DNA of 64,000 nucleotides from an uncultured Alphaproteobacteria bacterium. Lineage in GTDB: Bacteria > Pseudomonadota > Alphaproteobacteria > HIMB59. The notes below the pieces were generated by a model. It searched no databases. It worked only from the letters and a program-made list of their open reading frames with translations, and was not told where the DNA came from. The translations under genes and the position numbers were made by a program. The DNA lies in assembly GCA_902555695.1 (NCBI GenBank), contig CACDTV010000002.1, positions 62,001-126,000 on the forward strand. The letters run 5' to 3'. Below are positions 33,203 through 43,004 of the stretch, piece after piece; the first letter of the stretch is position 1; every line of letters starts with the position of its first letter.

Positions 33203-33547
33203 CTAGGATAGTTTTCTTCCGTCATTTAGACCAGCTTCATAGTCTAATGGGTCTACATCATCTAAGCACCCTAGGTTAATACCCATACCGTTTGGATCAG
33301 TTCTTCTATTGTGGTGAGTGTATATCCCGCAATGCTTGCAAAAAAAATGTTCAGCTAAGTTTAGATTAAATTGATAAAGAGATAGATCTTCTTTTCCCTT
33401 TAAAAGTTTAAAATTAGATTTAGGAACCATTATCATTTTTGCATTTTTTCTAATACAAATGGAGCAATTGCATTGCATTATTTTTTCAAGATCAGAGTCA
33501 ATCTCAAACTCAATAGCTTTACAGTGACACGATCCTTTATGAAGCAC
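33203..33547 (-). CDS. GFA/CENP-V family zinc protein
   Basis: GSCHCKAIEFEI, CNCSIC, FFCKHCGIYTHH Cys motifs. Confidence 0.9.
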   Translation of the reverse strand: MLHKGSCHCKAIEFEIDSDLEKIMQCNCSICIRKNAKMIMVPKSNFKLLKGKEDLSLYQFNLNLAEHFFCKHCGIYTHHNRRTDPNGMGINLGCLDDVDPLDYEAGLNDGRKLS

Positions 33548-34346
33548 GGCTATTTTCTTTAAAGAAATTTTTTAAAATATTTTTAGTTTCACTCGCCGTT
33601 TCTAAAATAGACATATGTCCAGACTCTTCTAAAACGACTGTTTTTGATCCCTCTATATTTGAAGCTAATTCTAGACCCACTTTTTTAGGAGTCATTTTAT
33701 CATGTTTGCCTACGATACATAAAGTTGGGTGTTTAATACTTTTAGCAGCAGTTTCTCCATTAGTGTATTTATCGCAAGCATTGAAGTCTGCACCAAGCGT
33801 GCCGTCATTATTTGAAGATACCAACTGACCGCCCATACCTAAATGACTTAATCCTGGAACAGGATGGCCACCTTTATGACCTAAAGGTCCATGAACCCAA
33901 TCCATCATAAGATCAACAGCTTTTTGATCTTTATTTAATGCTAAATCTAAAAGTTCAGTGTTCATCTTCATTGACATAGATCCATTGATTAGTGCAAGTA
34001 AATCTAATTTCTCAGGGTGTCTTTGTGCAAATTCTAATCCCACCAAACATCCCTGTGAATGACCGACGTACGATGCTTTATCAATTCCCAAAGATGTTAA
34101 TAGGTCTGCAACCCAATCAGCCATCTCCTCAATCGTTTTTAATGGTGGTCCTTCGGAGTCACCATGGCCGGGTAGATCTACTGCAATTGTATTGTAACCA
34201 TGAAATGCAAAGTATCTTGTTTGAAGCACCCATGTGACATGGCTCAGACCACTACCATGAACAAATACAATCGAGGGTTGATTTTTATCTATTTCTCTTC
34301 CACTAGATGTATAATACGCCTCTTTTCCGTTAACTTTAAGCTTCAT
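33537..34346 (-). CDS. alpha/beta hydrolase
   Basis: VFVHGSGLSHVTW oxyanion region, GHSQGCLVG nucleophile elbow, ESGHMSILE. Confidence 0.9.
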   Translation of the reverse strand: MKLKVNGKEAYYTSSGREIDKNQPSIVFVHGSGLSHVTWVLQTRYFAFHGYNTIAVDLPGHGDSEGPPLKTIEEMADWVADLLTSLGIDKASYVGHSQGCLVGLEFAQRHPEKLDLLALINGSMSMKMNTELLDLALNKDQKAVDLMMDWVHGPLGHKGGHPVPGLSHLGMGGQLVSSNNDGTLGADFNACDKYTNGETAAKSIKHPTLCIVGKHDKMTPKKVGLELASNIEGSKTVVLEESGHMSILETASETKNILKNFFKENSRAS

Positions 34347-35656
34347 TTAGAAGCAACAAGTCTTGGCTTTTGAGATGCTCTGAAACCATTTTCAAAGTCA
34401 TTAATAATGTCATCCATGTCTTCCAAGCCAACAGAAAAACGTATCATATCTTCAGTTAAACCTGCCAACTCTAATGATTTTTTATCCATTTGAGAGTGAG
34501 TTGCAGATGCTGGATGAATAACTAGTGATTTTGCGTCACCAACGTTAGCTAAATGTGAAGTTAGTTTTAAAGAGTTTATAAATGCGTGACCAGCTTCTTT
34601 GCCTCCCTTAATTCCAAAAGCTATCATTGAGCCAGCACCCTTAGGCATTAATTTTGCAGCAACTTTATGATCAGGGTGATCCGGTAAACTTGGATGATTT
34701 ACCCAAGAAACACTTGGATTGTTACTTAAGTAATCAACCATTATTTTAGTATTGGATAAATGCTTTTCCATTCTCACTGAAAGAGTTTCTATTCCTATTA
34801 AAATATTAAATGCATTTGTTGGACTCATACATGGACCAAAGTCTCTCATGCCCTCTGCCCTTGCTCTCATAGTGAATGCTGCTGGACCAAATTCTTCAGC
34901 AAAAGAAAGACCGTGATAACCATCATATGGTTCAGTCATTGTTGGAAACTTATCTCCCTTAGTCCAATCAAAGTCACCCTTTTCAACAATTATACCACCC
35001 ATTGAAGTGCCATGACCTGCCATCCATTTTGTTAGAGAGTGTGTGATTATATCTGCTCCTAATTCAAAGAGATTACACAAATATGGTGTGTTAAATGTTC
35101 CATCGACCATTAAAGGAATACCGGCTTCTTTTGCTATTTTGGAAATTTCAGGTAAATCCATAATTTCTATGCCAGGATTACCAATCAACTCACCCCAAAT
35201 ACATTTTGTATTTGGTTGAATTGCTTTTTTAAAACCCTCTGTGTCTCTAGGCTTGACAAAAGTTGTTTCAATACCAAATCTTTTTAAAGTTAGTCTCAGT
35301 AAGTTAAAAGAGCCTCCATACAATTGCGATGAGGAAACTATATGATCACCTGCACTACAAATATTTAGAAGAGCTAGCATCATTGCGCTCATACCAGAGG
35401 CAGTAGCTAAAGCAGCAGAGCCACCTTCTAAAGCTGCAACTCTTTCTTCAAGAACAGATATAGTTGGGTTGGATATTCTACTATAGATATGTCCGCCCTC
35501 CTCTAAATTAAATAAAGCAGCCGCATGATCTGCATCTTGGAATAAATATGATGTTGTTTGATATATTGGAACGGCACGGGAGCCAAAATTTTTATCTGGC
35601 TGATGCCCACTATGTAAAGTTTTAGTGTTAAACTTATATGTTTTTGGATCGGTCAT
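34343..35656 (-). CDS. metY: O-acetylhomoserine aminocarboxypropyltransferase/sulfhydrylase-like PLP enzyme
   Basis: TLHSGHQPDKNFGSRAVPIYQTTSY, YSRISNPT, HSLTKWMAGHG PLP lysine; start adjusted to MTDPKTYKF. Confidence 0.88.
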   Translation of the reverse strand: MTDPKTYKFNTKTLHSGHQPDKNFGSRAVPIYQTTSYLFQDADHAAALFNLEEGGHIYSRISNPTISVLEERVAALEGGSAALATASGMSAMMLALLNICSAGDHIVSSSQLYGGSFNLLRLTLKRFGIETTFVKPRDTEGFKKAIQPNTKCIWGELIGNPGIEIMDLPEISKIAKEAGIPLMVDGTFNTPYLCNLFELGADIITHSLTKWMAGHGTSMGGIIVEKGDFDWTKGDKFPTMTEPYDGYHGLSFAEEFGPAAFTMRARAEGMRDFGPCMSPTNAFNILIGIETLSVRMEKHLSNTKIMVDYLSNNPSVSWVNHPSLPDHPDHKVAAKLMPKGAGSMIAFGIKGGKEAGHAFINSLKLTSHLANVGDAKSLVIHPASATHSQMDKKSLELAGLTEDMIRFSVGLEDMDDIINDFENGFRASQKPRLVASK

Positions 35657-35743
35657 ATGAAAATATAACATAGATTTTTTAATGAAAGTAATAGAAAAAA
35701 AGTCTCAGTTTTGAGGTTTATGTAGAAAAGACATAATCTCTAA

Positions 35744-37498
35744 TTAATAATTTGTAATCCACATGGTTTGATAGGCCTTTAGAGTAATAGTTGATTTTAT
35801 ATCAATGATTATCTCATTAGAAATTAAATCCCACCATTCATTTGATGCTATTAGATTTAATTCTGACAAATCTAAATATTGGAACACATTAGTTACATTA
35901 CTTACACAAAATATCGACTGTCTTTTATCATGACTCTGTCTCCAAAAACCAAAAAAGTTCTTACCTAAATTAAATGTAAATTGTGTAGCATTCGGATGAA
36001 ATGCAGATTGGTTTTTTCTAATTTCAATTAATTTTGATAATTGATTATATATTTTTGAATTAAAAGTATCAGTATTTGCAAGTAATCCATCAATTTCATC
36101 ATACTTCCAAGATCTTCTATTTATAGATCTATGACTTTTTGTTTGCTCTAGTTTTTCATAGTCATTTGTAGAGCCCAAAATACTATGTATGTAAATAGCT
36201 GGTATTCCCTCGAGTCCTAGCATTATTGCATGGCAACAAATAAACCTTTCAATTTGCAAATGATCACTTCCTTGAAATGTTCCTTTCATAGCATCTATGA
36301 GTGAAATATTTATTTCATAGACAGTCTCGGTGTTGTCTGTTTTTTTTCTTTTGGTAGTTTTTGCTCCAAAATCAGTCATGATATCGACTAAGTTATTTCT
36401 CTCTTTTTCTGTTAAAATTCCCTCTGTCGGTCTCAGGCCAATACCATCATGAGAAGCTATAAAATTAAAATAAGATGTATGATCTTTTGCAGGAGGCATG
36501 CCCATTGACCATTTACGTAGAGCTGTGCTATCACCCATCACAAGAGTCCATAGTAGCAAGGGTGGTAAAGCAAAGTTGTATACAGCATTTGCTTCATCGT
36601 TTTCTCCGAAATAACTAAGATTTTCTAAATTGGGTAAATTTGTTTCAGTTATAAGTAAAGTATTTTTACTAAATGCATTGAGAAGTGTTCTCATTAATTT
36701 CACAACTTCATGAGTCTGTGGTAAATTTAGACAGTTGGTGTCGTGTTCTTTCCAAAGGAAAGCAATGGCATCTAATCTAAATACTCTAACACCATTTTTT
36801 AGATATAAATGAATTAACTTAATGAAGAAAAATAAAACCTCAGGATTTTTAAAATTAAAGTCAACTTGATCGTGGCTAAAAGTACACCATAAATAATAAA
36901 TTTCTTTATTAATTTCAAATTCTCTAAAAAGATCTGAGCTTCTAGGGCGAACAACTTGGTCATAACCTTGTTTGTCTTTAAGTTTTATAAAAAAATTTTG
37001 TGTTTCAGCTTTATTATCAATAAAAGATTTAAAATATTTACTTTCTATAGATGCATGATTAATAACAATGTCACTCATTATCCTAAAATTTTTTGATAGT
37101 GATTTAATATCTTTCCAATAACCTAAATCAGACCTTACTTCTTCATAATCAGTTATAGAAAATCCATCATCTGAACTGTAAGGAAAAAAAGGTAGAATGT
37201 GCAAATTGTTGAATTGTTTTTTACAATACTTGTCTAAGAACTTGCTTAGAGTTTTTAATTTATTATTTTTTTCTTCATATATTGAGTCACCATACGTAAT
37301 TAAGAAAACATCTTTTTGAGACCAATTTGGTTCAGAAATACCTAGGTCTTTATTTTGAAACAAATCAAGAACTCTATTAATTAATTTTAAAATTTCATTT
37401 TGATCTAATATATCCTTGTAAATTATTTGAAAATGAATGTTTAGATTATTTTTTAATTCTTCTTGCACTTTAGGTGTTATCTTCCATGACGGCATCAT
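35744..37498 (-). CDS. GH13 (subfamily 18-like) sugar phosphorylase, probably glucosylglycerate phosphorylase
   Basis: ILPFFPYSSDDGFSITDY, VFRLDAIAFLWKE, LLITETNLP, FIASHDGIGLRPTEG; neighbours are gpgS/gpgP/glycerate kinase-like. Confidence 0.8.
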   Translation of the reverse strand: MMPSWKITPKVQEELKNNLNIHFQIIYKDILDQNEILKLINRVLDLFQNKDLGISEPNWSQKDVFLITYGDSIYEEKNNKLKTLSKFLDKYCKKQFNNLHILPFFPYSSDDGFSITDYEEVRSDLGYWKDIKSLSKNFRIMSDIVINHASIESKYFKSFIDNKAETQNFFIKLKDKQGYDQVVRPRSSDLFREFEINKEIYYLWCTFSHDQVDFNFKNPEVLFFFIKLIHLYLKNGVRVFRLDAIAFLWKEHDTNCLNLPQTHEVVKLMRTLLNAFSKNTLLITETNLPNLENLSYFGENDEANAVYNFALPPLLLWTLVMGDSTALRKWSMGMPPAKDHTSYFNFIASHDGIGLRPTEGILTEKERNNLVDIMTDFGAKTTKRKKTDNTETVYEINISLIDAMKGTFQGSDHLQIERFICCHAIMLGLEGIPAIYIHSILGSTNDYEKLEQTKSHRSINRRSWKYDEIDGLLANTDTFNSKIYNQLSKLIEIRKNQSAFHPNATQFTFNLGKNFFGFWRQSHDKRQSIFCVSNVTNVFQYLDLSELNLIASNEWWDLISNEIIIDIKSTITLKAYQTMWITNY

Positions 37499-38681
37499 TA
37501 AAAGATTTTAAAATAGTTGGGTCAGCACTATCAACTCTTCTCCAAGTTGGTATATTGGGATTTTCACTCGGTGAGTCTAGAAATATTTTTCCTGCTTCGA
37601 TAATATTTTGTGCGAAGAGCTCAACCATTTCCTCTTCTTTGTGGACATCGAAGTTTAATCCATTCATCTCTGCATCTGTTTTATAAATCTGAACCATATC
37701 AAGTGCTAATCTATAATATGTTGCTTTTAGTGTTCTAAACTTCTCATTAGAAAATACATGACCTTGTGTAGCTAATTTTCTAAATAAAGCTTTAGAAATA
37801 TCTATAGTCATTTTAGATAAACCCTTTTGCCGATTATTTTTAGAGACCTCTTGGTGTTTGTGTTCATAGGTATCTGCTATATCTACTTGGCAAATTTTAT
37901 TATTAGCAAAGTTCCTATACATTTCAGAGAGTATTCCTATTTCAAGGCCCCAATCATGTGGAATTCTTATGTCATTCAATAAATTATATTTAAATGAAAA
38001 TTCACCAGCCAGAGGATATTTAAATATATCTAAGAAATTTAAATATTCATTAAATCCAACCATTTTCTGTAAGGATTTAACTAAAGGTGTAACTAGTAAC
38101 CTTGTGACTCTTCCATTCATGGATTTTTGAGCAACCCTAGGATAAAAGCCCTTACAAAAATCAAATGAAAATTTTGGATTAGCAACTGGGTAAAATAGTT
38201 TTGCTACTAAATTTTTATCATAGGTGACTATATCACAATCATGCATTGCAACAGATCCCGACTCTTTCAGAGAAATTACAAATCCCATACAGTACCAAAT
38301 ATTTCTTCCTTTCCCCTTTTCAGCAGGAGCAAGATCCATTTTAGATAAATGTTGATCTATTTTTTTTAATTTAGGTCCATCGTTCCAAAGAATATATTTT
38401 TTTTGAGGAAGTACTGAAAAAAATTTTTTAGCTTTTATAAATTCTTGTTTGTTGGCTTGATCTAAACCAATAACAATATTTTTAATGTATTTAACTTTTT
38501 TTAAAGTATTCACAATATAGGTTAATGCTGGCTTTTCTAATTCTGAATACAAAGAAGGAAGAATTAAAGTCATGGGTGAGACTTTTGAAAAATCTAAAAG
38601 TTCTTTTTCTATTTCCTCTATGGGTTTCGAATTAAAATTATGAAGAGTAGCTATTACGCCATTTTGATGAAAGTCAGGCAT
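37470..38681 (-). CDS. glucosyl-3-phosphoglycerate synthase-like glycosyltransferase
   Basis: MPDFHQNGVIATLHNF, AEKGKGRNIWYCMGF, VAMHDCDIVTYDK, PLAGEFSFK. Confidence 0.8.
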   Translation of the reverse strand: MPDFHQNGVIATLHNFNSKPIEEIEKELLDFSKVSPMTLILPSLYSELEKPALTYIVNTLKKVKYIKNIVIGLDQANKQEFIKAKKFFSVLPQKKYILWNDGPKLKKIDQHLSKMDLAPAEKGKGRNIWYCMGFVISLKESGSVAMHDCDIVTYDKNLVAKLFYPVANPKFSFDFCKGFYPRVAQKSMNGRVTRLLVTPLVKSLQKMVGFNEYLNFLDIFKYPLAGEFSFKYNLLNDIRIPHDWGLEIGILSEMYRNFANNKICQVDIADTYEHKHQEVSKNNRQKGLSKMTIDISKALFRKLATQGHVFSNEKFRTLKATYYRLALDMVQIYKTDAEMNGLNFDVHKEEEMVELFAQNIIEAGKIFLDSPSENPNIPTWRRVDSADPTILKSFNDAVMEDNT

Positions 38682-38683
38682 GG

Positions 38684-39517
38684 TTAAAAAATCTTATTAT
38701 CTAATGTTTTATTTAATTTATACAGAACTTGACTCCAACCGTCAGGTGCTAACTTTGATGATTTAAAAATATTTTTTTTATTAGAACGCAATTTTGGATA
38801 TGCACCAGAAGAATTTTTAATTAGGCAGGAGTATTTACAAGAATTTAACATGTCAATATCATTTCTACTATCACCCAAAGCAATAGTATTCCTTGAATAT
38901 TTATCACGAAATTGAATATCATAAACATGAGATATTAGCTTTTTAGCTATTCTTTTGTTGCATATAGAAGAAATTTGCATAAACCTACTACCTTTTATAA
39001 AAATTCCATCTTTTTCAAATTTAAGCTCTTTTTTGAATGATTTTAAGTTTGTTGGATTATCATCCCAAAGAATAATTTGACTTGCCTCACGATCCAACAT
39101 CATATTTGTATTATTCAAATTCGTGTATCTTTTTAAAATAATTGGTGAGAGATCTTGGGCAATTAAAAAATTATATTTTTTTTGTTTCTTTTTTAAAAAT
39201 TGATGCCAAACCTTTGAAGATAATTTGGCAATTCTTACTTTCCAATATTTTTCAAAAGAAGATGAGTTTTTAATTTTATTAAATCTTATTTTAGGAAAAT
39301 ATAAAATTGCTCCATTTTCAGTACTAAAGGGCATATTTGATAATTTCAATTCTTTAAGTAATTTTTTACATTCACTGAATGTTTTACTAGTATTAAAAAT
39401 AATTTCATTTTTATTATTGATAATTGTAGAGATCATTTTTTTATTATTTCCAAATGAATAATTATCATGATCTAGAAGAGTTCCATCGAGATCAGTAAAA
39501 ATAAGATATCTTTTCAT
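38684..39517 (-). CDS. HAD-IIB phosphatase, mannosyl/glucosyl-3-phosphoglycerate phosphatase-like
   Basis: LIFTDLDGTLLDHDNYS, TSKTFSEC, ENGAILYFP, ALGDSRNDIDML. Confidence 0.85.
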   Translation of the reverse strand: MKRYLIFTDLDGTLLDHDNYSFGNNKKMISTIINNKNEIIFNTSKTFSECKKLLKELKLSNMPFSTENGAILYFPKIRFNKIKNSSSFEKYWKVRIAKLSSKVWHQFLKKKQKKYNFLIAQDLSPIILKRYTNLNNTNMMLDREASQIILWDDNPTNLKSFKKELKFEKDGIFIKGSRFMQISSICNKRIAKKLISHVYDIQFRDKYSRNTIALGDSRNDIDMLNSCKYSCLIKNSSGAYPKLRSNKKNIFKSSKLAPDGWSQVLYKLNKTLDNKIF

Positions 39518-40365
39518 TTATATGTAATTTTTTTTGCTGTTTGTTTTTTATCTAAAATTATTAATACATTGCAATCACTGGGTGAAGTTAAAAACATCCA
39601 TTTAGATAATTTTTCATAAAATTGTATAAATCTATAGAGTTTCTTTTTTAAAGGATTATTACTATTAGAAGAGCGAAGACCTAATTCTTGTTTATATTTC
39701 CAATCAATTACAAATTTCCAGTTTGGTATTTTAATGAAAATAAAATAACTAAATTTTTTAAAAACTTTTTGATATTCAACTAAAGCCTTATTATATGCAG
39801 TTCTCCATAATAAATTAGAGTCCTCTATTTTTTCTAAATCATTTATATTTTTTTTTAAATAATGTGGGTCTATTGGTTTTGAACCGACACACCAACCCTC
39901 TAAAATAATTAAATCTGCTTTATTTACTTTTCTTCGATATTTTTTCTTATTATCAGTTACTTTATCAAAGACTGGAAGAAATAATGGAAATTTATTACTT
40001 TTAAGATTTCTGATTGTTTGAAACAGTAATTTTAAATTGTGAGTGCCAGGAACACCCCTGGTTTCAAATAAATTTGTATTATATCTTTTAGCCAATAGTT
40101 TTCTTTGATGAGAAGATAAATAAAAGTCATCTATACTAAGAATAACAACATTCTTTGAATAATATTTTTTAAAATATTTTTTAATTTGTAACGACAGAGT
40201 AGATTTACCAGATCCTTGAGATCCAGAAATCATTAATGTTTTTTTATTTTTTATTCTTTTAAATAAATCAATATACGACTTAGCTATTTCATAAGTTAAA
40301 TTTGAACCTGTTAATTTCTTATGAGATGTTACAAGAAAGTCTAATTTATTTTTATTATCAGACAT
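39514..40365 (-). CDS. D-glycerate 3-kinase-like (GLYK family) P-loop kinase
   Basis: LMISGSQGSGKSTLSLQI, VILSIDDFYLS, TRGVPGTHNL, ILEGWCVG. Confidence 0.83.
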   Translation of the reverse strand: MSDNKNKLDFLVTSHKKLTGSNLTYEIAKSYIDLFKRIKNKKTLMISGSQGSGKSTLSLQIKKYFKKYYSKNVVILSIDDFYLSSHQRKLLAKRYNTNLFETRGVPGTHNLKLLFQTIRNLKSNKFPLFLPVFDKVTDNKKKYRRKVNKADLIILEGWCVGSKPIDPHYLKKNINDLEKIEDSNLLWRTAYNKALVEYQKVFKKFSYFIFIKIPNWKFVIDWKYKQELGLRSSNSNNPLKKKLYRFIQFYEKLSKWMFLTSPSDCNVLIILDKKQTAKKITYK

Positions 40366-40375
40366 GGCAAATAGT

Positions 40376-40452
40376 TGGCGCGCTCTGCAGGATTCGAACC
40401 TGCGACCCTCTGCTTAGAAGGCAGATGCTCTATCCAGCTGAGCTAAGAGCGC
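40376..40452 (-). tRNA. tRNA-Arg (anticodon TCT), CCA encoded
   Basis: 7-bp acceptor GCGCTCT/AGAGCGC, GGTTCGAATCC T-arm, CTTCTAA anticodon loop. Confidence 0.96.
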
Positions 40453-40515
40453 ATTTATTGGAATATTTACCACTTCAACTTTATATTTTCTACTTTAATA
40501 TGCATTAATTTTTAA

Positions 40516-41292
40516 ATGAACAATATTTTAATTAAAGTCGAAAATTTGGTGAAAACATTTGGTGGATTAGTTGCACTAAATGATTGCTCCTTAGAAATTA
40601 AGGATAAAGCAATAACAGGAATTATTGGACCTAATGGATCTGGTAAAACTACTTTATTTAATGTAATAACTGGTAATCTGAAGCCAGATACAGGTAAAGT
40701 TTTCTATAATGGTGTTGAAATAACTAATGAAGAGTCGCACGACTTATTTCATTTAGGAGTATTAAGAACATTTCAAATAGCACACGAATTTTCAAATATG
40801 ACAGTTATTGAAAATTTAATGGTGGTGCCGGGTAATCAAAAAGGTGAAAAGCTTCTATATTCATTGATGAATAGTCAAAAAATTAAAAAAGAGGATGAAT
40901 TAATAAAAGATAAAGCCATGGAGGTTTTAAAATTTTTGAAAATTGAACACCTTAAAAATGAGAGAGCTGGAAATTTATCTGGAGGTCAAAAAAAACTTTT
41001 AGAATTAGCAAGAACAATGATGGTAGATGCTAAAATAGTTTTTTTAGATGAAGTTGGTGCAGGAGTTAATAAAACACTCCTTAGAGACATAAGTGACTCA
41101 ATTTTAAAACTTAATCAAGATAAAGGTTACACATTTTGTATGATTGAACATGATTTTAACTTTATAAGTGAGTTGTGTGACCCCGTAATAGTTTTAGCTG
41201 AGGGATCAGTTCTTTTTAAAGGTTCTGCTGATGATGTTAAGTCAAATGAACAGGTTATTGAGTCTTATTTAGGTAAGGGATTAAAAAAATAA
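40516..41292 (+). CDS. livG: branched-chain amino acid-type ABC transporter ATP-binding protein (LivG-like)
   Basis: IIGPNGSGKTTLFNVITG, LSGGQKKLLELAR, first gene of livGFHM. Confidence 0.9.
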   Translation: MNNILIKVENLVKTFGGLVALNDCSLEIKDKAITGIIGPNGSGKTTLFNVITGNLKPDTGKVFYNGVEITNEESHDLFHLGVLRTFQIAHEFSNMTVIENLMVVPGNQKGEKLLYSLMNSQKIKKEDELIKDKAMEVLKFLKIEHLKNERAGNLSGGQKKLLELARTMMVDAKIVFLDEVGAGVNKTLLRDISDSILKLNQDKGYTFCMIEHDFNFISELCDPVIVLAEGSVLFKGSADDVKSNEQVIESYLGKGLKK

Positions 41293-41993
41293 TGTTTTTT
41301 TCTGCTTCAAATTTAACAGGTGGTTATGGAGGTGTGAACATTATCGAAGAGTGTTCTTTTAGTGTTAATAGAGGTGAAATTGTGTCGATACTGGGTCCTA
41401 ATGGTGCTGGTAAATCGACAGCAATGAAAGCAATGCTTGGTATACTTGACTTAAAAAGTGGAAATGTCGTACTTGACGGGCAAGATATCACAAAACTTAA
41501 AACACAAGATAGAATAAAGCTTGGTATCTCCTTTGTGCCTCAAATTAAGAATATATTCACAGAATTAACAGTAAAAGAAAACTTAGAGATGGGGGCCTTT
41601 TTAAACGATACAAATTTATCAACGAGATTAGAGGAGATGTATGATTTATTTCCTATAATTAAAGAGAAAAAAGATCAATTTGCAGGGGAATTATCAGGTG
41701 GTCAACGACAGCAGGTTGCAATCGCCAGAGCTTTAATGACTGAGCCAAATGTTTTAATGCTAGACGAACCAACTGCAGGGGTTTCACCTGTAATAATGAC
41801 AGAATTATTTGAGCACATACTAAATATAAAAAAACAAAACATAGCTATATTAATGGTTGAGCAAAATGCCCGCCAAGCTTTAGAAATATCTGACCGAGGT
41901 TATATTTTAGTGACAGGAAAAAATGCTTACGAAGGCAAAGGTGATTATCTTCTAAATGATAAAGAGATAAGGAAGGCTTTTTTAGGTGGATAA
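41292..41993 (+). CDS. livF: branched-chain amino acid-type ABC transporter ATP-binding protein (LivF-like)
   Basis: LGPNGAGKSTAMKAMLG, LSGGQRQQVAIARALMTEPNVLMLDEPTAGVSP. Confidence 0.93.
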   Translation: MFFSASNLTGGYGGVNIIEECSFSVNRGEIVSILGPNGAGKSTAMKAMLGILDLKSGNVVLDGQDITKLKTQDRIKLGISFVPQIKNIFTELTVKENLEMGAFLNDTNLSTRLEEMYDLFPIIKEKKDQFAGELSGGQRQQVAIARALMTEPNVLMLDEPTAGVSPVIMTELFEHILNIKKQNIAILMVEQNARQALEISDRGYILVTGKNAYEGKGDYLLNDKEIRKAFLGG

Positions 41994-43004
41994 ATGGATT
42001 TCTTAAACTCGATCATACTTCTTACAAACTTTATTATTGTGCCTGGAATAACTTATGGATCTCAGCTAGCATTAGGTGCAATTGGAGTAACTCTTATTTA
42101 TGGTGTTTTAAGATTTGCTAACTTTGCCTATGGGGACTTGATGGCTTTTGGAACGATGATTGTAATACTTGTTACTTGGTTTTTAAAGTCAAAAGGAATT
42201 ACATTTGGCTTGCTTCCAACTGCTTTACTAGCGTTACCAGTTGGTATCCTATTGACCATTGTAGTGAGTTTATTTTTTGACAAAACGGTATTTGAATATT
42301 ACAGAAATAAAAAAAGCGACCCTGTAACTTTTATAGTTGTTAGTCTTGGTATTATGTTTGTTTTAAACGCAGTGGTTAGAATTATCATTGGGCCAAATGA
42401 TATTAACTTTATGGATGGTCATAAGTTTATTATGAAAGCTAGAGAATTTAAACAAATGACAGGACTAAATGAGGGATTGGCATTAAAATCAACTCAAGTG
42501 ATAACATTAATAACAACAATAATTACATGCTCCATACTTTTTTATTTTTTAAATAAAACAAAAACAGGCAAATCTATGAGAGCCTATTCAAATAATGAGG
42601 ATTTGGCTTTACTATCAGGTATTGATCCAAAAAAAATTGTTTTACTGACTTGGATAATCGTTTCAATTTTAGCGACAGTCGCTGGAACTTTGTATGGATT
42701 GGATAAAAGTTTTAAACCATTTACTTATTTTAATAACCTTCTGCCCATTTTTGCAGCAACAATTGTTGGTGGTATTGGAAATCCTTTAGGTGCATTTTAT
42801 GGGGGCTTTCTAATTGCTTTCTCTGAAATAGGCCTTACCTATGCTTATAAAAAATTTTTTAAGTACATCATGCCTGAGGGTTTAGAACCAAGCACACTAA
42901 TACAATTTATCTCTACTGATTATAAATTCGCGATCTCTTTTGCGATATTGATAGTGGTTCTTATTTTTAGGCCAAATGGTATCTTTAAAGGAAAAGTCAT
43001 ATGA
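41994..43004 (+). CDS. livH: branched-chain amino acid-type ABC permease (LivH-like)
   Basis: GAIGVTLIYGVLRFANFAYGDLMAFG, IVGGIGNPLGAFYGG. Confidence 0.92.
   Translation: MDFLNSIILLTNFIIVPGITYGSQLALGAIGVTLIYGVLRFANFAYGDLMAFGTMIVILVTWFLKSKGITFGLLPTALLALPVGILLTIVVSLFFDKTVFEYYRNKKSDPVTFIVVSLGIMFVLNAVVRIIIGPNDINFMDGHKFIMKAREFKQMTGLNEGLALKSTQVITLITTIITCSILFYFLNKTKTGKSMRAYSNNEDLALLSGIDPKKIVLLTWIIVSILATVAGTLYGLDKSFKPFTYFNNLLPIFAATIVGGIGNPLGAFYGGFLIAFSEIGLTYAYKKFFKYIMPEGLEPSTLIQFISTDYKFAISFAILIVVLIFRPNGIFKGKVI

Noticed and set aside
35657-35743. Possible SAM-type riboswitch upstream of metY
   Set aside because: I could not recognise conserved SAM-II or SAM-V core sequences; only a weak 4-bp hairpin seen. 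An Rfam scan would decide.
40302-40508. 68-aa ORF (…CRIRTCDPLLRRQMLYPAELRAH…)
   Set aside because: It runs antisense through tRNA-Arg; this peptide is a classic spurious translation of tRNA antisense sequence.
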